Shown here: piece after piece, positions 35,427 through 46,249 of the stretch
Position numbering within the stretch: the stretch's first letter is position 1
Layout: every line of letters begins with the position of its first letter
Assembly: GCF_954871325.1 (NCBI RefSeq)
Contig: NC_088775.1
Span: 53,731,561 to 53,795,560, forward strand
DNA from: Gordionus sp. m RMFG-2023
Taxonomy: Eukaryota > Nematomorpha > Gordioida > Chordodea > Parachordodidae
Reading direction: 5' to 3'
DNA length: 64,000 nt
The notes under the pieces: model-generated
The model's database searches: none
What the model was told of the DNA's origin: nothing
What the model saw: only the letters and a program-made list of their open reading frames with translations
Made by a program: the position numbers and the translations under genes

Positions 35427-36324
35427 CCTCAACTCCCTAAGGTTATGTTTACGGTAGCTAGCCAATTAAGGAGTTGCACTGTTCTCGTCCTTAGAGCCGA
35501 TGGGCCGTTGCTCGGGCAGGTAACCCCTGCTGGTACCGGTGGATTAGAAGAAGAAGGGTTAGTGTTAGCGAAGAGGAGGGAGATGATAGAATAGGTGAGG
35601 GAAGGATGGCAAGGACTTCACTTCCTTTTCTTGTCCCTGGCGGGGGCCGTTTCCTTCCTTTCGGGGTGTCTACGATAGGTTGTGGTTGAAGGGCCCGACC
35701 AACCCCTATTCCGAAAGGGCGCCGGGTCTTGGTAAATTGTTATATTTTTCCCACATAGGAATTTCTCTTGATATGACGCGTCATTGTCTTCCAATTCCAA
35801 TGGATTGCGAGGGCTAGGACACGAATTCTCTTGGTCATAATCTTCAACATCCTAATGTCTGATTCAGGCGAAAGGATTTCGATTATCTCCGCAATGTGTT
35901 TGATTTCATGTCGATCGTGGTCATTAGCCTTACATTTGGGCTCCAAAAGGTCCTGTTGTAGGCCAGCCCAAACCTTAGTCAGCCTATCATGAGCTTCGGC
36001 GGACGTTGCTGGAGGTTCTAACGGCGGGGGTCTGGGAGACCTTCTCCCTGTTCCTTGGCTTCGAAGTGTGCCTAGGTGAAGCTGACCTCTCGCTGTCGGT
36101 CTTGTCTATCGACGCGAGTAGACACGAAATTGCTTGCATAGCTGAGATGATTGCCATGGAGCTCGGATCGGCAGGTGCGGTATCCACAGAGTTGTTCGGC
36201 GGGAGTTCGAAAAGGGTGCCGTCTAACGCTGGCGCTCGCTGGCCCGTAACCTGATTAGCTACATCTAAAAGGGGTCTGTTCCCAACAAAAGTGCCTTGGG
36301 CAAGTCTTGGTCGTACCATAGTGA

Positions 36325-36365
36325 CTAAAAATTTACGATATAAAAGCAATAGAAAAATAACAATG
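36325..36365 (-). repeat. A1 repeat of the split-repeat retroelement
   Basis: AAAATTTACGATATAAAAGC followed by AATAGAAAAATAACAATG matches 32876-32913 with one or two changes. It marks the 5' end of the element. Confidence 0.85.
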
Positions 36366-37300
36366 AAACTTTTGAAACTTGCCATGAGTTATTTGAAAGG
36401 GTGCTAGAGAAACGGATAAGGGATTAAACAAAAAATGACTTAATGATTTCCTTTTATATACCGGGGAAAGGCACAATTTTTTGTGGTGAGACATACAGAA
36501 GAAATATCATGCAAAGGGAAGAAATTATATTATGCGTTTATTGACTTGAAGATGTTTGACAGAGTGCAGCTTTAGGTTAATACTGGGCTTTGAGAAAATC
36601 AGGTGTGAAAAAATAGTTGGTTCAGTAATGGCAATGTATGTGGGAGCACAAACTGCGGTTCAGAAGGATGATGAAGATATTGAAATCTTTAAAGTGAAGA
36701 TAGAAATTCATTAAGGAAATTTACTGACTTATTATTTATCTTAGTAATAAATGTTGAACTTCCATGAGTGTCCTTATATATGGATGATCTTGTATTGATG
36801 GCAAACAACGAAAAAGAATTGAGGGATAAAATTATTGGATGGAAGCAAAGAGTCTGAAAATGAATGCAGAAAAACAAAGGGTAGAGGAATCCAGCTGTAT
36901 ATAGAAAAAGAGGTGCTAGAAATTATCCAATGCACCAAATGTCAGAAATGAGTGCATAAAGGATGTGATGGGAAAAAGTAAGCCTGATGATATCAAGTGT
37001 GACTTTTATTTGTAGAATATGCGTGAATGTATTACATAATACTGATAACGTGGAAAATGGTAGTTTGATTATTGGCAATGGATCACCCCTGGGAAAACTG
37101 GAAAAATTTTGTTATTTGGGTTGCTAAATGCAGACGGAAGTGTAGATTCTGCTGTTGCTGCAAGGGATTAGATCAGTGTAAAAGATGTTCAGAGAGATAT
37201 CTTCTATTCTAACAAATAAAAACGTCTCTGAAGTTAAGGGGAAAAGTTTGCCTAAGCTGTATGAGGAGTTGCAATTTCACTTAAATTTATAATGTGCTTC
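36366..37300 (+). pseudogene. non-LTR retrotransposon ORF2: RT and C-terminal part
   Basis: Continues the frame left at 32714. Landmarks: CHELFERVLEKRIRD, YIPGKGTIF, ALRKSGVKK, AMYVGAQT, a YADDL-position segment now degenerate (about 36770-36800), KMNAEKQR, a CTKCQK..VHKGC Cys/His motif (about 36930-36970), and EKFCYLGC near 37110. Together with 31480-32714 this makes one LINE of the family also seen at 11690-12480 (minus). Many stops; dead. Confidence 0.75.
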
Positions 37301-38540
37301 TTAATTATATTTTTTTCGTGCAATTCCATTTTTTATGAGCCATAGTATTTTCCATGAATACTTTATAAGTTTATATACATTCAATAATTCTGATGAATAT
37401 TTTGCGCATTAATTTATATTTCTAACATTTAAATTTTTTAATATAATTTAAATTTGTATATCTATTGATACGTAAAGATTTATATTTTTTTACAAATTTC
37501 TTTTTCGGGGTATTTATTTTATAGTGATTCATACTCCGGTTATATACATTTTATATTTTATCATTAATTTGAATTTGTGTATTAGGAATTGCCAATATTT
37601 TATAGTGACTACTAATAATAAATTTTTGAAAATACTTATAAATAACACCAGGAAATTATTAAAATTTTTCACATAGCAAATTTTTGAGTACATGCCTCAG
37701 AAAAGGTTCTCTTATTTGTGTTTGTATTAATTATGAATATTACAAAAAAGTACAGTAATTTTAATAGATATGGTGAAAATTCTAAAATATATTTAAGCGT
37801 TCTAGATTACTATTTACTAAGACCAAGATTTAAATTTTATAATTAATTGGTTTCAAATAGTTTAAATCTTCTGAGTGAAATTGAGCAAAATATTTAATTT
37901 TTTCAATATCAAAAGTTAATATATCTTAAAAGGATTCTTAGGTATTAGTTTGTAAAATGGATAGAACCATTTGATGAATCACAAATCTTTAATTAATTTG
38001 AGTCAAAAATGCAATAAAAACAGTTATTTCATAATAATCCTCAATTGAGTTCACATTTATATTGGAACGATTTGTTTGTCTAATCAGTGTTTAAGGTTTA
38101 AAAAAATGTAGGATAAATATACTTTACAAAATAACTTTTCGCTGAAAATTCAAATAGAATGTAGCTTATTTGAGATATACATTTCTTTAAAATAATTTAT
38201 AATCTGCATTTTTTTGCTATGGGGAGGCAATTTGTCCCCCTTTCCTCTTCCCACTGCTGCGCGCATGATCTAAAAAGAAAATATAAAATGGCTTTAGGAA
38301 GGAATGATAGAAATAAATTTATAGTATAAACTCAAATATTAGATAATTTTATTATTACTATAATGATCAATACTGTTTTAGCGCTACTTTATAAAAGTAC
38401 CTAACAACTACTTTCCAATAAATTAGTTTCGCGACTAATTAGTTACTTTCTCAAATAGTGCATTACAGCTATTACATTTTAAATTATTTTACAGTGTTTT
38501 TATAGCGGAGCTTTCTACTAATTTTGAGTTTAATTTTATA
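37301..38540. other. intergenic AT-rich DNA
   Basis: Nothing coding. A GC-richer patch at 38219-38272 (GGGGAGGCAATTTGTCCCCC.. to GCTGCGCGCATGATCT) may be a transposon end; see findings. Confidence 0.4.
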
Positions 38541-38850
38541 TAATAAATACTAGAGACCTTGCAGAGGTACCATTTGTACGACCCGGATTTTTTTAAAAGA
38601 AAAATTTTCGGCCTTGCACTGGTTTTTCAGACCCAAGCGGGATTCGCTCCGACCTGGGTTTTATAAAATAATAATTACATTTATTTTTTAATTTTTATAG
38701 CTAATAATGATGAGTTAAAATATTATACGGCCTGGGTATTTTTTAAAAAAAATTTAGGCCCCCGGGTACTAAAAAAATTAAAATACGGTGCAGGTATCTG
38801 AAATTTACTCTTTCCTGTTCATTCCAAACTTCCTTAATCTACATATTTAG
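38541..38850. repeat. hAT-like terminus with GGCCTGGG/CCCGGG motifs
   Basis: Begins TAGAGACCTTGCAGAGGTAC and carries scattered ACCCGG, GACCTGGG, GGCCTGGG and CCCCGGG motifs between A/T runs, as at 10582 and 17230. Non-coding. Confidence 0.4.
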
Positions 38851-39119
38851 CTCTAAGATCAAATTATTCATAAAAATTTGTATAGAAAAAATTACCTTTA
38901 TAATTATATAAAATATAAATCATTTTAAAATTATATTTTTTTAAAAAAATTTACCTTCATAAATGTATTTCAAAATAATTAACATTTGTGTTTAATAATT
39001 ATAAAATAAATAATTAATCTTCTGATCATATTTATTAAGTTTTAATCTGGCAATGTGCACATTGACATTGCCGAAATAACGGTTCCCACACTAAATCGCC
39101 AAGTTCAAAATAGCCAAAT

Positions 39120-39800
39120 ATTTTTGTACGTAATTTAAAACACCACAAGTTATATAATATTTTATATAAAATACAACCCTAATATATCATGATACTATTA
39201 TAATGTAATAAAAGGAATTATAATACAAATATAATATAATACTAATATAATTAAAATATAATGATATTATAATATAATAAAACACTAACATATAACATAG
39301 TGTAATACAATATAAAAAAATAATAATATAATACAAATATAATATAATATGATACTAATATTATAATATAATAAAATACTAACATAATATAGTCGTATAC
39401 AATATAAAATATATATATATTAATAATATAATACTAATATAATATAATTTGCTACTAATAATGTAATACACTATAATAAATATATAATACTAATATAATT
39501 AAAATATAATGATATTACAATAATATATATAATTATAATATGAAAAAATACTAATATATAATATTATGTAATATAATATAAAATATATAATTATAATATA
39601 ATACTAAAATGTAATACAGTATAATATTAATATAACGTTATATTATAATATAATAAAAATCCTAATATAAGTCTAATATAATATAAAATATATAATAATA
39701 TAATATAAAATGTATAATAATAATATAATATAAAATATATAATAATAGTATAATGTAATATAAAATATGTAATAATAAAATTATAATTAAAAATAAAATT
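39120..39800. repeat. AT-only low-complexity tract (ATAATATAATACTAAT type)
   Basis: About 680 bp built almost wholly from TAATATAATA and ACTAATATAA variants. Confidence 0.9.
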
Positions 39801-39824
39801 TTGTTTAATCAGGCGTTCTAGATT

Positions 39825-40655
39825 TTGACATCTTAATAGTTTATTTTTTAGGTTTATATTGATTCATAAATATATGGAACTCACTTTTCTTACTATAAGC
39901 TTCATGAATAAATTTTTTTATCTTAGTTAATTTAACTTTTACTCCTATAAATATCTGATATCTTAATATTTTATTTTTTTTAAGGTTTATATTGATTCAT
40001 AAGTATAAGAAACTCACTTGTCTTATTGGAAACTTTATGAATAAATTTTTTTGTCGTAGTTATTTTAACTTTTACTCCTATAAATATCTGATATCTTAAT
40101 ATTTTATTTTTTTTAAGGTTTATATTGATTCATAAGTATATGGAACTCACTTTTCTTACTATAAGCTTCATGAATAAAATTTTTTTATCTTAGTTAATTT
40201 AACTTTTACTCCTATAAATATCTGATATCTTAATATTTTATTTTTTTTAAGGTTTATATTGATTTATAAGTATAAGAAACTCACTTGTCTTATTGGAAAC
40301 TTTATGAATAAATTTTTTGTCGTAGTTAATTTAACTTTTACTCTTATAAATATCTGATATCTTAATATTTTATTTTTTTTAAGGTTTATATTGATTCATA
40401 AGTATATGAAACTCACTTTTCTTACTGGAAACTTTATGAATAAATTTTTTATCGTAGTTAATTTAACTTTTACTCCTATAAATATCTGATATCTTAATAT
40501 TTTATTTTTTTTAAGGTTTATATTGATTCATAAGTATATGAAACTCGCTTGTCTTACTGGAAACTTTATGAATAAATTTTTTATCTTAGTTAATTTAACT
40601 TTTACTCCTATAAATATCTGATATCTTATATTTTATTTTTTTTAAGGTTTTGTAT
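39825..40655. repeat. tandem array, ~133 bp unit, about 6 copies
   Basis: GGTTTATATTGATTCATAAG recurs at about 39851, 39984, 40117, 40251, 40383 and 40515, each followed by AACTCACTT.TCTTA and TTTAACTTTTACTC. Copies 1, 3 and copies 2, 4 resemble each other most (ATGGAAC vs AAGAAAC versions), hinting at a two-unit block. Confidence 0.9.
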
Positions 40656-40674
40656 ACTTAGGTCTTTGTAAAAT

Positions 40675-41130
40675 AAGTACTAATATTTATTATAATATCG
40701 GATTAAATAAATATAATAAAAAACAAAAGTAATAATATACAATTTAATATATACGTATATTTTTGTAAAATATAAAAAAGTAGTAATATTTAAAATACAA
40801 TTTAATGTAAACGTATATTTTTGTAAAATATAAAAAAGTAGTAATATTTTAAAATACAATTTAATATATACGTATATTTTTGTAAAATATAAAAAAGTAA
40901 GTAATATTTTAAAATACAATTTAAAATATACGTATAATTTTATAAAATATAAAAAGGTAGTAATATTTTAATGTACAATTTAATATATATTTATATTTTT
41001 GTAAAATATAAAAAGGTAGTAATATTTATTATATTATCGGATTAAATAAATATAATAAGAAAACAAAAGTAATAATGTACAATTTAATAAGTATAATTTT
41101 GTAAAAATATAAGAAAGTACTAATATTTGT
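40675..41130. repeat. tandem array, ~60 bp unit, about 6-7 copies
   Basis: TTTTGTAAAATATAAAAAAG repeats every 58-61 bp. An ATTAAATAAATATAATAA segment occurs at both ends (40703 and 41039), suggesting that a flanking block was duplicated with the array. Confidence 0.85.
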
Positions 41131-41373
41131 TATATATAATTTATTTAAAGCGTAATATAAAATGTATGATATAATAACGATCAATATAATAGTAAATTTC
41201 ATTAATGTGTCAATTTAAAATATAATCACATTTGTTAATATATCTTTTAAGGATAAATAATAATATATTTAAATAATATAAATAAATATATAGTAAAATA
41301 AATATAATAAATTGAGCATATGATTTAAAAGAATTATGAGTTTTCATAGTTTGCCCTTCAGTTTTTCTTCTTC

Positions 41374-41490
41374 CATCTGAATATTCCTCTCTTGTTCTTA
41401 ATTGCTTTTCTCATCGCCGATTCTGTGATTAGGGTTTGGTTCTTTTGTTGACTTTCATCTGAATATCCCTCTCTTGTTCTTAATTTAAAT
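41374..41490. repeat. short direct repeat, ~32 bp, two copies
   Basis: CATCTGAATATTCCTCTCTT and its copy CATCTGAATATCCCTCTCTT, both followed by GTTCTTAATT, lie 82 bp apart. Confidence 0.7.
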
Positions 41491-41539
41491 ATAATTAAAA
41501 AACAAAATTAATAATGTCAATTAAATATATAAGTAAAAT

Positions 41540-43650
41540 TTAATCAGAATAACTTGAATATATATTATTTGATTGAAAATTTACCAAAAATGATATATTG
41601 TCTAAAAAGGAAAACAAATTTAAGATTACTCTATCATACATAGACGTTAGATTATCTATTTTATGATTTAATCTTTCATAAGTTAGATTTGCTCGCCGAA
41701 CAATCGATCCATTATGAATTTGTAAGAGTTTAATATCGTTCGAATTTTGATTTTCGATCAATATTTTTTTAAGAACGTACACATTCGGATGTGCACTGCT
41801 GGTTTTCCTTTTTAGAGCATGATGAAACCCCTCGAGGTGGTTATTTGTGCGGGGCCCATCTACATGATACCTAAAATAAATATTGAAAAATATTAGAATA
41901 ATTGAATACAATTATTTTAAGTTTTTGTACCTTGTCCATATAGTATGGGGGAATAAGGCAGTTTCACCAAGCCACGTATGATCCATATACTCTATAAAAC
42001 GAAGTAGGGATGGATTGTTAGTTGCCATTGAGTAGCAAGATAACAGAACCTCGGCCAAATTCTCCTTGCAAAATGGTAAAGTTGTCATCCGCCTAACAAC
42101 TATATGGACATGGGAGTCGATCAGGTAGTCCCTAACTAAACCCAAAGCTTGACATTTCCGCCATAAAGCTTGAGAATAATGGAAGAAACATCCTAAATAT
42201 TTTAAATTATAATTTACATATATTTTAATTTAACCTTTGATCACTATATTCGGAAATACAAATCGAAGAGCAGATATAGCCGCTGCCTCAAAATCTGTTT
42301 GACCATTTGGAGGATTGAAATTGATGCCTTTCAGGGTACAAAAATTTATGACTATATGAAATAGTTGAATATATGTTTCCCTTGATTTATCTGGAAGGAG
42401 AGCATATATAACTGGTATCATGACGTTTTCATACATCACGTGTATGGTATAGAGCTGACAATATAATCTCGGAACTATGTAGAAAATTCCGTCCATATAT
42501 ATTGTCGTAGCAGCTCCCAACAATTTTAACATATCCATAGTCCCAAAGACCAATATCCTATTAGATTCAGTAGGGATGTGAAATCTTTGAGATCTGGTAG
42601 AGATTGCATATACAGGCGTTAATATTATATCCTCAATTAAATGAGGCATGGAAGGCCTATATTTCTTTAGAAGTCTGTCAATATGACCCCTAAATGATAT
42701 GAAAGGGGGGATTGCCTCTGGATAATTTTCGATGTGAGTAGTCTCTAAACATCTAATATCGATAGTTTTTTGATAAATCCTCATCCTTGTTTCGGTAGGA
42801 TCTTGGGCAATCGTTCTTTCAAGAACCTCATTTGTTTTGAGAAGCTCAAAATACCCGACATCAGGTTGGTGTTCATGTACACCTGATGAAATGTAAATAT
42901 GGTCATATTTTCATTTTGCAGAACAGCCTGGTTTCCTGCGAACTACACCCCCCCCCCCCTTTCATAGTGAAAACGATAGAGATATTCTCGGTAAAAGAGG
43001 AATGGTTTTCCTTTTTGACCATTAACAAATTGACCTTTAATAATATATATTATTATATTTTTACCATAAATGTTTTGATTTATGTCAAGCATAGCATATG
43101 CCACATATTTTATTTCAAAATCATCTATAGTTTATTTAATTTTATTCAATAAAAATATTTAATTACCATCTAAATTAGGCAATAAATTTAATGGTGGGCT
43201 TGAAGAAGAATGCAATTGTAAATGTGTTACTGTAGCATCCTTAAAAATAAATAATATAAAATAAAATATTGTAATAATATACCTCCTGTTATCCTAATTT
43301 GAGGTATTTAGGGGATAAGATTATTATTTGCTAAAAAAATATTAAGTTTAATAAAAATTTTAAAATACATTGCAAAGGAATAGGGAGCCTTGATACTGTT
43401 GCATCTTTAAAAATAAATAATATAATAATTTGTTACAATAAATGAAGAAGATATATTCTTACATTTACAAGTGTCAATATGTTGTTTTGTAACAACATCT
43501 ACTAATGAAAGCTTAGCTCGACCCCCACATTTACGTCTGCATATTAGGTAAATGTAATTTTGACCATTGCCCTTGATTAAATATTCATAGCCCAAATAGA
43601 CAATTACATCATTGTTTTTTGGGTTTTTTAATAAAAATATATAATGTAAT
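41540..43650 (-). CDS. MULE transposase with FLYWCH zinc finger, multi-exon
   Basis: A cut-and-paste transposase acting in the nucleus. The N-terminal exon (about 43454-43650) has the FLYWCH pattern: VIVYLGYEYLI, then YIYLICRRKCGGRAKL and a KQHIDTCKC His/Cys end. The main exon (42235-42882) starts VHEHQPDVGYFELLKTNEVL and holds the first Asp in YMDGIFYIVP and the second in QTDFEAAAISALR. It joins, through a 42 bp GT-AG intron (42193-42234), to CFFHYSQALWRKCQ..L, and through a 60 bp GT-AG intron (41871-41930) to YHVDGPRTNNHLEGFHHALK, which supplies the catalytic Glu. Both junctions keep the frame and rebuild conserved MULE blocks. The link from FLYWCH to main exon is unresolved; small exons at 43172-43240 and about 43350-43407 (both starting DATV) may lie between. 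No stop interrupts the exons I could read, so the gene may be intact. Confidence 0.75.
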
Positions 43651-43769
43651 AATAATGGTAATTTACTTTAAATTGAATATTTTGTATCCTGGAATAATCT
43701 TGTAAATTCATATTGATGCAAAAAGGTTTCAGTTAAATATTATAAATAAAATAATCCTTTCTAAACAAC

Positions 43770-44007
43770 TTTGGCTTATTTTTTAAATTTTAGCGGCCAT
43801 TTTTTGAAGCTCTTTTTGGGGATGTTTTGAGGATGTTATTGGACGTTTTGGCGATTTTGAACATGGCGATTTAGTGGTTATACGGAAATTTGGCTTATTT
43901 TTTAAATTTTAGCAGCCATTTTTTGAAGCTCTTTTTGGGGATGTTTTGAGGATGTTATTGGACGTTTTGGCGATTTTGAACATGGCGATTTAGTGGTTAT
44001 ACGGAAA
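43770..44007. repeat. 119 bp tandem duplication at the MULE right end
   Basis: Two copies, each from TTTGGCTTATTTTTTAAATT to GTGGTTATACGGAAA, nearly identical (one GCGGCC to GCAGCC change). The terminal inverted repeat is thereby doubled. Confidence 0.95.
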
Positions 44008-44025
44008 TAACAATCCCTGCCCGGT

Positions 44026-45057
44026 TTGACTAAACTACAAATGCCAAGGTTAACTTAGGTTAAAAATTTTTCATATATTATCACTTAATTGGAGTGAGGT
44101 TCATTTTCTTAATCTATAAATAACTTATAAAAAATTAAATTCTTAGATATATTCAATGATAAACATTAATAGTTGTATTTCCTTTTATCTCATAATAAAG
44201 AGTTTAAATCTTAATTAAATTAAATATAATTATATTTTAAATTTCATTATTATTAAATCCGCAAGTTGGCGTATTATTGCATAAAAAATAATACGCCAAC
44301 TGGCGGATTTTATATTATTATAATTTAAAATGTTATTATAATACTTTTTTTAAGATAATCGGCCCGAATTCGGCCCGGCCCGAACGAGCTTCGGGACGGG
44401 CCTAATATTTTTTAAGAAAATTCGGGTTGGGTCGAGCCTAAAAATTTTTTAAATATATCTAAATTTATCAATTTTATGTTGAATTTTTTATGTAAAATAA
44501 AAATATGTGATTTTATTTGTAGAAAGTAGACGTCATATAACATATATAGTTTATTTTGAGTAATTATAAGAATTAATTTCTATATTTAAATGGCCCGATG
44601 CAGTTCACTACATCTAATCTAATAATATAATTTTTATAAGTTATTCATATAAGAAAATGAATCTCACTCAATAGAGAATATGCCAAAATTTTTTACCTAA
44701 GCATTTGCAATTTGGCATTTGCAGTTTAGTCAAACACGTCAAACATCTTTTTAAATAATAATATAATATGATTTTAAAATATACTAAAATAAATTTTTTT
44801 TTAGTTCATATAATAATAATACGCCAACTTGCGGATTTAATATTAATGAAATTTAAAATGTAATTTTAATTATTTTAATTTAAATATATTAAAGGATTTA
44901 AACTATTTATTATGAGATAAAAGGCAATACATCTATTGATTATATCTAATAATATAAATTTTATAAGTTATTCATATCATAAGAAAATGAATCTCACTCC
45001 AATTAATAGAAAATATATCAAAAAATTTTACGTAAGCATTTGCAGTTTAGTCAAACC
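44026..45057. repeat. inverted-repeat MITE with a duplicated right arm
   Basis: Left arm 44026-44280 starts CGGTTTGACTAAACTACAAA and ends AAATCCGCAAGTTGGCGTAT. Its inverse appears twice: 44291-44735 (interrupted by 44346-44612) and 44815-45057, the latter ending GCATTTGCAGTTTAGTCAAA. The centre is a hairpin, AATCCGCAAGTTGGCG / CGCCAACTGGCGGATT. No protein-coding content. Confidence 0.75.
44346..44612. repeat. GGCCCG-rich insertion in the MITE arm (hAT-like)
   Basis: Starts AAGATAATCGGCCCGAATTC, carries GGCCCGGCCCGAACGAGC and ends near ATGGCCCGATGCAG. It interrupts an otherwise continuous inverted arm. Confidence 0.5.
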
Positions 45058-45364
45058 CATGCTCACCTAGTAACACATTTCATAAATAGCACATTGACGC
45101 GCTAAATATTTTATTAGATATACAAAAATATTTGAAAAAAAATTTCGGCTTTAATACGCGTACTATTTATTTGATAAAAATATGGGTTCCGTTTAGGTTT
45201 TAGGAAGAAAATTTATAAAGGTCAAGGCACAATTTTATAATGGTTTTGGTTCCTAAAACCTTTAAATAAAGGTTCAGTAATTATTTTTTATACAGGATAT
45301 CCAGCTCTATAAATATTTTTAATCTTATTTTATGATAAATATAGAGTAATAAAACAGTTTAAAG
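45058..45364. other. intergenic with a short inverted repeat
   Basis: GGTTTTAGGAAGAA (about 45197) and TTCCTAAAACCTTT (about 45251) form a stem; nothing coding. Confidence 0.4.
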
Positions 45365-46249
45365 CAGGGTTGTGCCTTTGACCGGTCAAATAAAATTCTG
45401 TCAATTGGACGATATTTGACCGGTCAAATTCAAATATATGTTTTTTAATATAATTATAGTAAAAAATAAATCTTTAATATTAAATTATCTTTTTTTAAAT
45501 TCCATAATTAATGTTTCGCTCTCCATGCCAGAGCCTTGTTCTGATTTATATACAATATTATCATTATTTTAAATATTTCTAATCAATCTTAGTTTATGAT
45601 ATACTCTTATCATTCTAATTGTCGAGATCTTCAATCGATTTCTTTTCTTCTTTTGAATATAACCCCAAACCGACTAATTCTTTCTGAAAATAAGTTAACT
45701 AGATTGTTTGTAAAATAGATACATGTTCAAGGTGGGCAAAGCCCATTCCAACAACTTGGAATACTGATTGTTTTTTATAAAAGTTACAACACATATTTTG
45801 GCTATTAAATATACCGTCGCTTTTACTTCTGAAATTTATTATATCACTTAAAATATTTTGATTATCATCACCTTTAAAAATTTGTAATTGCTCTTACATT
45901 CTTTTGACGCTGCCCATCTGTTTGGATAATTGTACATAATGTATGTTTTAGCAAAATTTTTATATTTATTTATATTTTGAGATCCAATTAAATTATTAAT
46001 GAGAAAAATTCCTTTATATTTTAAAATGAAATTCTAATATTATAATAAAAATCTTATATATAAAATTATAACTAAAACAATGCCTTGATGATACAAATAT
46101 ATTTAAATAAATTGTAACCATAAATATGGTTTAAATACATATTAGTTAATTAAATCAATAAATTTATTCATTAATAATATATTGATTATTTGATCAGGTC
46201 AAATGCTCCTTCGGTCAATTGTCTGAATTTGACCTACTTGCCAACCTTG
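45365..46249. mobile_element. non-autonomous hAT element, 885 bp
   Basis: Ends CAGGGTTGTGCCTTTGACC and, inverted, CAAGGTTGGCAAGTAGGTC; further in, both ends carry TGTCAATTGGAC/GACAATTGACCG and (A)TTTGACC motifs. Flanks GTTTAAAG (45357-45364) and GTTTAGAG (46250-46257) are an 8 bp duplication with one change. CAGGGTTGGCAA-type ends are common in hAT. No transposase recognised inside. Confidence 0.75.

Larger units (their letters stand above)
32715..36365 (-). mobile_element. retroelement with split direct repeats (PAT/Ngaro-like, DIRS order)
   Basis: Read on the minus strand the ends follow the A1-(genes)-B1-A2-B2 plan: A1 36325-36365, B1 32914-32953, A2 32875-32913, B2 32715-32754. This plan is known from PAT and Ngaro tyrosine-recombinase retrotransposons. 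The insertion splits a LINE exactly at AAAATAACAATG, a sequence that also ends A1 and A2, as expected of integration by short-homology recombination. Coding parts are a hydrophilic gag-like region, an RT and an RNase H. I do not recognise a recombinase region. The base composition is clearly GC-richer than the surroundings. It is broken, with a small number of interruptions, and looks younger than the LINE it sits in. Confidence 0.7.
34710..36365 (-). pseudogene. gag-like region of the split-repeat retroelement
   Basis: Minus-strand open stretches (35987-36385, 35740-35946, 35618-35800, 34482-34709) encode Ser/Arg/Pro-rich hydrophilic protein upstream of the RT. No zinc knuckle was recognised. 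The first frame begins inside repeat A1. A 429 bp MITE (34998-35426) is inserted here. Confidence 0.55.
39074..44008 (-). mobile_element. Mutator-like element (MULE) carrying the FLYWCH transposase gene
   Basis: The segment CACTAAATCGCCAAGTTCAA (about 39090-39109) is repeated inverted at 43981-44000 (CTAAATCGCCATGTTCAAAA read on the minus strand). These give imperfect ~45 bp terminal inverted repeats around a 4.9 kb interval. Inside are an AT-rich run, two tandem arrays (39825-41130), the transposase gene (41540-43650) and a 119 bp tandem duplication at the right end. No clear 8-10 bp target duplication was found, so the exact ends are approximate. Confidence 0.6.

Noticed and set aside
40680-40919. 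79-codon minus-strand frame
   Set aside because: Translation of the ~60 bp tandem array; repetitive ILxxFLYFTKIYVYIKL text.
43771-44007. 119 bp direct repeat as a CRISPR or LTR
   Set aside because: Only two adjacent copies, no spacers and no coding sequence between them; it is a tandem duplication.
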